A DNA stretch of 64,000 bases from Pontiellaceae bacterium B1224 (GTDB lineage Bacteria > Verrucomicrobiota > Kiritimatiellia > Kiritimatiellales > Pontiellaceae), in assembly GCA_029432815.1 (NCBI GenBank), contig JAROBA010000016.1, positions 1 to 64,000 of the forward strand. The letters are read 5' to 3'. Below the pieces are notes generated by a model, which did not search any database, was not told the DNA's origin, and saw only the letters and a program-made list of their open reading frames with translations. This document shows, piece after piece, positions 57,661 to 64,000 of this stretch (its first letter is position 1; every line of letters begins with the position of its first letter). Made by a program: the position numbers and the translations under genes.

Positions 57661-58019
57661 AATCAGAAGTTGTCACGCTATCGATCGATTTACACTTCAC
57701 GGCGGAAAATGCTCCGCAGGCGATTCAGTTGCTCATCTCCGGTTGCGGTAAAACGGAAGCAAAGCCGGGCTGTCAACAATGCCGGGTTACAAAGGATACG
57801 GTGAAAGGAAACCGCGTGCGGTACACAGAAGCGTGGAATACGCAGGCCGACTTCGACCGGCACCTCCAGTCCGAGGAATTTCGACGGGTGTTGGTGGCAT
57901 TGGATATGTGTTCTGAAGAACCGGAGGTGAGCGTTGGTAATTTTTCCGGCCATACCGGTTTGCGCTATTTGCAGAACCTGTGCGACCGCATCGACTCGGA
58001 ACAACCGGGAGCCGCTTAG
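57657..58019 (+). CDS. Antibiotic-biosynthesis-monooxygenase-type small protein
   Basis: A 120-aa protein with the ABM ferredoxin-like fold pattern (LIS...KPGCQQCRVTKD, then YTEAWNTQADFDRHLQSEEFRRV). Such proteins include heme-degrading and quinol monooxygenases; the substrate is unknown. It is the second gene after the sigma-54 promoter, start coupled to the small frame upstream. Confidence 0.8.
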   Translation: MKSEVVTLSIDLHFTAENAPQAIQLLISGCGKTEAKPGCQQCRVTKDTVKGNRVRYTEAWNTQADFDRHLQSEEFRRVLVALDMCSEEPEVSVGNFSGHTGLRYLQNLCDRIDSEQPGAA

Positions 58020-58047
58020 TGATACAGAAGTTCCATATTTTCACCCG

Positions 58048-58062
58048 TTCCAATGATTGGAA
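58048..58062. repeat. 15-bp palindrome TTCCAATGATTGGAA
   Basis: Exact copy, 51 bp upstream of the DUF1254 gene 2 start. Confidence 0.9.
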
Positions 58063-58113
58063 CCGTTTGATTTGTCAGCCTTGTGCGAAACCTCTAACAA
58101 AAAGGATAAAAAA

Positions 58114-59736
58114 ATGAATACGAAAAAGCTCATTACGCGGACGCTGGTTTCAGCCTGCAGTCTGTCTGTTTTTACCGGCTGTGCTACGGCCCAATCCGGC
58201 ACGCCCGCATCGCTCATCACACCGGAAAAAATTGAAACGCGGATCGGCACGCTGGAATTTAAAGACGGCGCACCGACGGCGGCCACGGCCGAGCTGGTCT
58301 ACGACACGCTCGACTTTACCCGAGCGCTGAATGTCTACAACAACAGCTTCCGCGGCGCATCGGCGTACGCCCTTTATAACGGCTTCAAGTCGATTGGAGC
58401 CGAGCCCAACACGGTCGTCATTTTTCCCGAATTGATGGATTCAAGCTCCCTCTTTCTTACCGCCAATGCGGACACGGTTTATTATGTGGCCGGAATTGAT
58501 CTGACCAAAGGCCCGATGGTCATCGAGCAACCGCCGAATGGCTTGGGTACGATCAACGACATGTGGTTTTCCTGGATCATCGACATCGGTCGGCCTGGCC
58601 CGGACCGTGGCATGGGTGGACGCTACCTGATTGTTCCGCCGAACTACGACGGTCCATTGCCGGACGGCGGGTTTTATGTGGCCCATTCAAAAACAACGCG
58701 GGTGCTGTATGCCTGCCGTGCCTACCTGGTCGACAACGATCCAAAGCCCGCCGTGGCCGGAATCAAAAAATCGCTGAAGATTTATCCGTATATTCCGGGC
58801 GGCGAAGGCACTAGCATTGCATCGGCACTCACCGGCGCGGTTAAATTGGGCGTCGATGCGCCGATTCCGGAAACCAAGTTTATCGAAGCGTCGGGCAAAG
58901 CGTTCAATACCATCCCGCCGAGTGACTACGGTTTCTTTGAGATGATCAACGAAAACGTACAGCAGGAACCGGCCACGAGCTACGATGTGGAACTGGCTGG
59001 CCAGCTCGCCGCCATCGGCATTGTGCATGGCAAACCGTTCAAGCCGGATGCTCGCATGAAAAAAATCCTGACCGATGCCGCCGCTGTGGGTGCCGCCTCG
59101 GGTCGCGCGCTGAACTGGCGCTTTGCTGAAGCGCATCCCGACTGGGCCTATTATAAAAATTCTTCATGGGGCAATATGCTCTGGGAAGGCGGGGCGAATT
59201 TTGAAACGCCGCCGCCGATGATCGAGAAGGATGGCATGTTCAAACCGTTCCCGCCGACCGGCGCGCGCACGCTGGATTCGCGTACCGCCTTTTACTACGG
59301 CTACACGCTCGACTCGCCCGGCATGATTATGCGGATTCCCGGTGTGGGCTCGCAATATCTGATGGGCTTCCTGGATGCAGACAAAAATCTGATGGACGGC
59401 GCGAAGACCTATAAAGTGACGCTACCGAAAAATATTCCGGCGGCGGCCTTCTGGTCGTTCACGGTCTACGATAACCAGAGCCGTTCGATGCTGCAGACGC
59501 CGCAGCGCTATCCGCGTGCAGGCAGCCAATCCTATCCGTCGCCCGCCGCTGTAGCGGATGCGGATGGATCAACCACGGTCTACTTCAGCCCGACGCAGCC
59601 CGAAGGCGTGAAACGGGGCAACTGGATTCAGACCAATCCGGAAAAAGGCTGGTTCACCATTCTGCGCCTCTACAGCCCGCTCGAACCCTTCTTCACCAAA
59701 GAATGGCGTCCGAGTGAAATTGAGTTGGTTAAATAA
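58114..59736 (+). CDS. DUF1254/DUF1214 lipoprotein 2
   Basis: A 540-aa paralogue of the protein at 53286: lipobox FTGC (Cys22), DUF1254 domain (LMDSSSLFLTANADTVYYVAGIDLTKGP) and DUF1214 domain (FWSFTVYDNQSRSMLQTPQRYPRAG). Intact. It lies in the operon downstream of the sigma-54 promoter. The leaders and first 13 residues are alike in both genes, indicating a duplication. Confidence 0.94.
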   Translation: MNTKKLITRTLVSACSLSVFTGCATAQSGTPASLITPEKIETRIGTLEFKDGAPTAATAELVYDTLDFTRALNVYNNSFRGASAYALYNGFKSIGAEPNTVVIFPELMDSSSLFLTANADTVYYVAGIDLTKGPMVIEQPPNGLGTINDMWFSWIIDIGRPGPDRGMGGRYLIVPPNYDGPLPDGGFYVAHSKTTRVLYACRAYLVDNDPKPAVAGIKKSLKIYPYIPGGEGTSIASALTGAVKLGVDAPIPETKFIEASGKAFNTIPPSDYGFFEMINENVQQEPATSYDVELAGQLAAIGIVHGKPFKPDARMKKILTDAAAVGAASGRALNWRFAEAHPDWAYYKNSSWGNMLWEGGANFETPPPMIEKDGMFKPFPPTGARTLDSRTAFYYGYTLDSPGMIMRIPGVGSQYLMGFLDADKNLMDGAKTYKVTLPKNIPAAAFWSFTVYDNQSRSMLQTPQRYPRAGSQSYPSPAAVADADGSTTVYFSPTQPEGVKRGNWIQTNPEKGWFTILRLYSPLEPFFTKEWRPSEIELVK

Positions 59737-59874
59737 TTGTAGGGCTGGAATGGCTGAGGGACGATGCCTTCCCGCCAAAACGGCGGGCAGGTCTCCTTCG
59801 TCAACCGTGCCCGCCCGACAAACAAACGCCTTTGCTTGCAGAGGGACGATTTATAACAAGGATAGAAATACGAT

Positions 59875-60720
59875 ATGAATACAAAACAAATGATGCAGGT
59901 CTCACTGGTGCTTCTGTTTGGAGCCGGAACAGCGATGGCTCAGGAAAAAGCTGCGGTTACGGAAACTGCGGCGCAGAGCAAGGAGGAAAAGGCCACTGAA
60001 TTGGCCAAGAAGCTGGCGAACCCGATTGCCAACCTCATCAGCGTTCCGCTTCAATATAACTACGACGAAAATTACGGGGCCAACGAGCAGGGCTCCAAAA
60101 GTCAGCTGAACATTCAGCCGGTTGCCCCGTTTGGGATCAGCGAAGACTGGAATGTCATCACGCGTACCATCATTCCGGTGATTTCGCTCAACGACATGCC
60201 GGGCGTCGGTAATGAATCAGGACTGGGCGACATTACGGCCAGCCAGTTCTTCTCGCCGAAGGCGCCCACCAGCAGCGGTTGGGTTTGGGGTGCGGGCGTT
60301 GTCGAACTGATTCCCACCGCAACGGACGATGCACTGGGCGGCGGAAAGCTGGGCCTGGGTCCGACGGCCGTTGCGCTGAAGCAGGCTGGCCCGTGGACCA
60401 TCGGCGGGTTGGTGAATCAGGTTTGGTCGGTGGCCGGGCCCAGCGACCGCGCGGATATCAGCTCGATGTTCATTCAGCCCTTTGCGGCGTACATCGTCGA
60501 AAAAACCAAGACCACTCTATCGCTGGATACAGAATCTTCCTACGATTGGGAAACCGAGCATTGGTCGGTTCCGGTGAATATGAGTGTGGCTCAATTGTTC
60601 AAGGTGGGCCCGCAGATTATGCAGCTGCAGCTCGGTGCGCGCTATTGGGTTGAATCGCCCACCGGCGGCCCGCAGGATTGGGGTTTCCGCTGTCAGTTGA
60701 CCTTCCTCTTCCCGAAGTAG
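59875..60720 (+). CDS. Outer-membrane transporter-like protein (phenol-degradation MetA-pathway family)
   Basis: A 281-aa protein with signal peptide (to about residue 22), then a short acidic/basic linker and a beta-barrel-like domain with phrases PIANLISVPLQYNYDENYG and GLGDITASQFFSP, typical of the outer-membrane proteins annotated as transporters in this family. It ends in basic, strand-rich sequence. Likely imports a hydrophobic compound (inference). In operon with the DUF1254 genes. Confidence 0.85.
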   Translation: MNTKQMMQVSLVLLFGAGTAMAQEKAAVTETAAQSKEEKATELAKKLANPIANLISVPLQYNYDENYGANEQGSKSQLNIQPVAPFGISEDWNVITRTIIPVISLNDMPGVGNESGLGDITASQFFSPKAPTSSGWVWGAGVVELIPTATDDALGGGKLGLGPTAVALKQAGPWTIGGLVNQVWSVAGPSDRADISSMFIQPFAAYIVEKTKTTLSLDTESSYDWETEHWSVPVNMSVAQLFKVGPQIMQLQLGARYWVESPTGGPQDWGFRCQLTFLFPK

Positions 60721-60784
60721 CCCACGATATATCTAAAGTGAAATCTACAAAATTTAAAGAACAACCCCTTTAGGAGATCAAAAA

Positions 60785-62047
60785 ATGAAACGAACCTATT
60801 TTAACACAGCACTGGCGCTGGCCGGTTCCGCTACGCTGCTCTGCGGATGCGCATCCAGTAAGGATGCCAGCGCACAAGATGCACCAAGCCCTGCAGAGGT
60901 CCGTGCAATTGCCAAGGAAGCCTATACTTATGGCTACCCGCTGGTGGACAACTACCGCATCCAATACGCCTAGTACGTGGATAAGAGCAATCCGAATTAC
61001 AAAGCACCGTGGAATCATCTCAAGAATATGAACAACGTATTCACGCCGGCCGATACGTCGGTGCAGACACCGAATTCGGACACGCCCTATTCCTGGGCGG
61101 GACTGGATCTGCGTACTGAGCCGATCGTGATTTCCTTACCGGAGATTGAGAAGGATCGCTACTACGACGTTCAGATCTGGGATGCGTATACCTTCATCAT
61201 CGGCTACGCCGGTTCGAGAACGACGGGCAATGATGCCGGCAGTGTTATGGTGGTCGGGCCGGACTGGAAGGGCAAGACGCCCAAGGGGATTAAAAAGGGC
61301 TATGTTTCCGATACGGATTTCGGCGTTGTGGTGATTCGCACGCAACTGTTCGATCCGGCCGATATCAGCAACGTTGAGAAGATTCAGGCAAAGTATAAAA
61401 TGCAGCCGCTGTCCGCTTTTCTGGGAACCACGCCTCCGCCAGCCGCACCGATTGTGGATTTCATCAAGCCGCTGACGAAGGAAGAGCAGAAGACGTCGCT
61501 CGAATTTTTCAACATCATGAATTTCGTGCTGAGCTACAGCCCGGTGGTCCCGAGCGAAAAGGCCCTTCGGGAACGCTTCGCTTCGATTGGTATTGAAGGT
61601 GGCAAGACGTTCGATCCTTCCAAGCTCTCGCCTGAAATGAAGACGGCCATCGAACAGGGCCGCGCCGATGCCTGGCAGGATTTTGCTGTAGGCGTAAAAG
61701 AGCTGACCGATGGAAAGCTGACCTCCGGCGATGTCTTCGGCTCCCGCGAATATCCGCCGGTTCATGCCTTCTGGTCGCTGACGATGTACGACTTGCCGCA
61801 AAGCCTGCTCGTGGCCAATCCGATCAACCGCTACCTCATCAATTCACCGATGCTGCCCAATATGAAAAAGGGAAGTGATGGATCGCTCACGCTTTACATC
61901 CAGAATGAGTCGCCCGGTAAAGCGTTGGAATCCAACTGGCTTCCTGCGCCGAAGGGGCCGTTTGCGACCTACATGCGTCTGTACTGGCCGAAAGAAGCTG
62001 CACTGGATGGTTCTTGGATCCAGCCGAAGCTGATTCGAGTGAAGTAA
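60785..62047 (+). pseudogene. DUF1254/DUF1214 protein 3, broken by in-frame TAG and internal deletion
   Basis: A 420-codon frame, lipobox LLCGC. After NYRIQYA the codon TAG (60971-60973) interrupts the otherwise uninterrupted frame, which continues YVDKSNPNYKAPWNHLK. In relatives this position is an aromatic residue. The segment between GDVFGSREY and PPVHAFWSLTMYD also lacks roughly 50 residues found in relatives (from memory of the family). Unless suppressed, the gene gives a 62-aa fragment. The region after the stop keeps good coding character, so the damage is recent or the TAG is an assembly error. Confidence 0.75.
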
Positions 62048-62060
62048 GTCCGTAGTAAAT

Positions 62061-62097
62061 TGGTTTGGAGCGCGGCATCTACCCGCGCTCCAAACCA
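62061..62097 (+). terminator. Strong hairpin after DUF1254 gene 3
   Basis: Arms TGGTTTGGAGCGCGG and CCGCGCTCCAAACCA (15 bp) around a 7-nt loop. Not followed by a T run, so possibly a stabiliser. Confidence 0.7.
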
Positions 62098-62106
62098 GTC
62101 CTTCTT

Positions 62107-62121
62107 TTCCAACCCTTGGAA
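62107..62121. repeat. 15-bp palindrome TTCCAACCCTTGGAA
   Basis: Exact copy between the DUF1254 gene 3 hairpin and the broken transporter gene. Confidence 0.9.
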
Positions 62122-62137
62122 CGCTAGAGATTGAGAA

Positions 62138-62666
62138 ATGATGAATTTGAAAATCCCCGTGTTGCTGCTTGGTTTGGCAGGTTTGTCTTTAACACATCCC
62201 GTTTCCGCCGATGAGGGCGGGGTGGCGTTCTGGTTCTCCGGGCAATACGCGAGTCTTTCTGCGGCTCCGGCCACACCGGGCTGGTCGGTTCCGGTGTAGG
62301 GCTGCTACTATAGCGGAAGTGCCTCAAAAACCTTCACGCAAGACGAGAGCGTGACCGCTGGCATCGACTCGCATCTCGGTCTCGCAGTTCCTTTCCGAAC
62401 ATTGGGAAGTGGGGCTGGCCGGTTATCTCTATTATCAGCTCACGGGCGATAGCAGCTCTGGCGCAAAGCTGGGATCGTTCAAATCAAAAGTCGCTTCCAT
62501 CGGACCGGAGGTGGGTTATTTGTTTTCCGTCAACGGACTGGATGCCTATGCCAATGTGCGGGGCTATTGGGAATTCTGGTCGGAGCATCGGGTCGAGGGC
62601 TACGCACTCTTCGCCACGCTGTCGATTCCGCTCGGCCCAGACCACAGTAAAACCGCGAGCAATTGA
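62138..62666 (+). pseudogene. Broken outer-membrane transporter (SphA/MetA-pathway-like)
   Basis: Begins MMNLKIPVLLLGLAGLS... with a signal peptide. It meets TAG at 62297-62299 (after PATPGWSVPV), then continues in the same frame with GCYYSGSASKTFT. A shift near 62385 moves to another frame with the family's SQFLSEHWEVGLAGYLYYQLTGD (ending TASN). The middle portion of a full-length protein (roughly 120 residues) is absent. So it is damaged by nonsense, frameshift and deletion. Confidence 0.78.
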
Positions 62667-62670
62667 ACAA

Positions 62671-62830
62671 GGGAAAACTGCTTGAATGATCCAGAGCGGA
62701 GTCTTGTGGATACCGGACGGATCTTTTATTTATGGGTCTGACCTAAATCGGAGACTTCGTGATGAACATATGGTTTCATACCCTGTTAACCTGCGTATCC
62801 CTGTTAGCTTTTTTTGTGAGCCCCCTCTTT
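62671..62830 (+). repeat. Duplicated leader plus signal peptide, copy 1
   Basis: The segment from about 62671 (GGGAAAACTG) through the signal peptide of the 62762 gene is repeated at 63635-63795 with about 75% identity by eye. Includes GAGTCTTGTGGAT and CGGACGGATCTTTTATTT. Confidence 0.7.
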
Positions 62831-63595
62831 GCGCAGCAAACGGGCAGCCTCCCGGAGCTCTATCCGTATACGACCGCAGTCAATATTGATGAGTCCGAAT
62901 TCAAGGAGCCTTCGGGAATCTGTTTTCATCCAGTCCGGCAAGCCCTGTTTGTGGTGGGCGACCGCGGGCATGTCGGCGAGCTGAAACCCGATGGAATGAT
63001 GCTTCGGCAAAAGCGCATCCGCAAGGCGGACTTTGAGGGCGTCACGTGTAACCCGGCAACCGGCTTGCTGTACATTGCCGTCGAAGGTGATGAGGTGATT
63101 TTGGAAGTCGATCCCACGAGCTTTGAAATTCTGCGCGAGTTCCAGATTGAGCGCTCATTCAACGGGGAGCTGAAAATGAAGGAAGGCGGCAGCGGAATCG
63201 AGGCCATCACTTTTGTTCCCGACACGAACAACATTCACGGCGGCTATTTTTATGTTGCCAATCAGGGGAAGGACCTGGCGAATACGACCGATGTTTCCGC
63301 AATCTTCGAGGTGGCGGTTCCGCTCAATGGCACGAAAACAAAAGACGTTGCCCGGATCGTGCGTATCATTACCATCGATGCCATCGACCTTGCCGGAATG
63401 CATTACGACACTTCGACCGGCCACTTACTGGTGGGGAGCGACAAGATGGATCAATTGTTTGCCGTGGCACTCGATGGCTCGGTTCGCTCGGTCTATTCGC
63501 TGCCAGGCGAAGATCAGGAGGGCGTGGCGCTCGATGATGACGGCGCGCTCTATATCGCTCAGGATTCGGGAGGCATCCTGAAGCTGACGCGCTAG
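62762..63595 (+). CDS. SdiA-regulated-domain beta-propeller protein, exported
   Basis: A 277-aa protein with signal peptide (MNIWFHTLLTCVSLLAFFVSPLFA), then a propeller with repeats around EPSGICFHP, DFEGVTCNP and DLAGMHYD. It resembles the SdiA-regulated family, of unknown function, which may bind a ligand or partner in the periplasm. Downstream of the DUF1254 cluster; the link to it is not clear. Confidence 0.78.
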   Translation: MNIWFHTLLTCVSLLAFFVSPLFAQQTGSLPELYPYTTAVNIDESEFKEPSGICFHPVRQALFVVGDRGHVGELKPDGMMLRQKRIRKADFEGVTCNPATGLLYIAVEGDEVILEVDPTSFEILREFQIERSFNGELKMKEGGSGIEAITFVPDTNNIHGGYFYVANQGKDLANTTDVSAIFEVAVPLNGTKTKDVARIVRIITIDAIDLAGMHYDTSTGHLLVGSDKMDQLFAVALDGSVRSVYSLPGEDQEGVALDDDGALYIAQDSGGILKLTR

Positions 63596-63634
63596 GCCTG
63601 AAACGTGTCGGGCATTTTTAAACGTAAAAAGTGC

Positions 63635-63795
63635 GGGAAAAACTGGATCAAAGATCCGGAGCGGAGTCTTGTGGATTCCGGACGGATCTTTTATTTTCCT
63701 CAAATCTAAATCGGAGACTTCACAATGAATATAAGGTTTCATGCACTGCTAACCCGCGCATTCCTGCTTGCTGTTTTTGCAAGCCCGGTTCTGGC
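63635..63795 (+). repeat. Duplicated leader plus signal peptide, copy 2
   Basis: Second copy; see copy 1. Here the arms AAAGATCCG and CGGATCTTT (63650-63690) form a hairpin ending in TTTTATTTT. Confidence 0.7.
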
Positions 63796-64000
63796 GCAGC
63801 AATCGAACAGCGTTCCGGCAATCGACCCGCAGGCTGATGCCATATTGCATAGCTGGGCCGATGCGGCCGCGCATCGGACGGCGGCCGTCATCCGTATCTT
63901 CGATACGATTGATGAAGTGCAGCCGGACGGAAGCAAGCTGCAGTTTGCCAATCTCCGAACCTTTTCCATTCAACGGCCCGAATGGCTGAAGGTTGAAACC
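63725..64000 (+). CDS. DUF2092-like exported protein, partial
   Basis: 92 codons visible, continuing beyond the window. Signal peptide MNIRFHALLTRAFLLAVFASPVLA. The start of the mature part (AIDPQADAILHSWADAAAHR, then IFDTIDEVQPDGSKLQF) resembles DUF2092 proteins, which are predicted periplasmic. Signal peptide and leader duplicate those at 62762. Confidence 0.65.
   Translation, partial: MNIRFHALLTRAFLLAVFASPVLAQQSNSVPAIDPQADAILHSWADAAAHRTAAVIRIFDTIDEVQPDGSKLQFANLRTFSIQRPEWLKVET

Noticed and set aside
60971-62299. TAG reassignment to an amino acid
   Set aside because: TAG is used as the ordinary stop of several genes here (DUF1254 gene 1, the NUDIX gene, the autotransporter, the transporter at 59875).

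Overview
The window looks like a chromosomal segment from a free-living Gram-negative bacterium of the PVC superphylum, most likely Verrucomicrobiota or Kiritimatiellota. This is inferred from gene families only: an SHD1-domain secreted protein, DUF1080 paired with a TAT-exported Gfo/Idh/MocA oxidoreductase, a sulfatase with a HAD partner, T5SS/PEP-CTERM-type repeats in an autotransporter, DUF1254 proteins, and many short dispersed palindromes. No phage, plasmid, CRISPR or complete insertion sequence is visible.

Layout. 0.4-6.6 kb: an OmpR-type two-component system with a downstream membrane protein on the minus strand, divergent from a secreted SHD1 protein and a secreted EF-hand/Arg-Gly repeat protein. 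All three transcription units carry CATG direct repeats with 11-bp spacing. 6.6-12.2 kb: AAA ATPase behind four palindromes, small membrane protein, NUDIX, NFACT-R, gamma-glutamylcyclotransferase and a hybrid histidine kinase. 12.2-23.5 kb: DUF1080 and oxidoreductase pair, VanZ-cyclic-nucleotide-binding fusion, mutL, lipoprotein, nitroreductase, GH1 glycosidase with an MGDG-type glycosyltransferase, and a PPIase-like protein with HupE/UreJ. 23.6-31.2 kb: LysR regulator divergent from a sulfatase/HAD operon, then cardiolipin synthase, MarC, cbpM and cbpA. 31.5-38.3 kb: a MacAB/Lol-like exporter operon with a lipoprotein and a Cys-rich protein, then thyA-folA. 38.5-43.4 kb: ECF sigma factor, an anti-sigma factor fused to a DUF4139-like domain, and two secreted paralogues of that domain. 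43.7-52.7 kb: serS, DUF1189, tRNA-Lys, a 1283-aa autotransporter, gltS and an outer-membrane barrel. 52.7-64 kb: a cluster of three DUF1254/DUF1214 proteins, two outer-membrane transporters (one broken), a monooxygenase and an NtrC-type activator, with predicted sigma-54 promoters on both sides of the activator gene.

Two signals stand out. First, a 15-bp palindrome, TTCCA-N5-TGGAA, occurs 31 times exactly plus about ten near copies, in genes (all three reading frames) and between them, and an inverted pair forms the serS terminator. About 0.06 copies are expected by chance, and the pattern resembles DNA-uptake signal sequences. Second, the 53-63 kb cluster has the parts of a complete sigma-54 regulon: activator, tandem upstream sites and -24/-12 promoters. 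It also shows active decay, with in-frame TAG codons and internal deletions.

Many other short inverted repeats lie between genes, and two are embedded in frame inside the anti-sigma gene. This suggests a genome heavily shaped by small palindromic elements.
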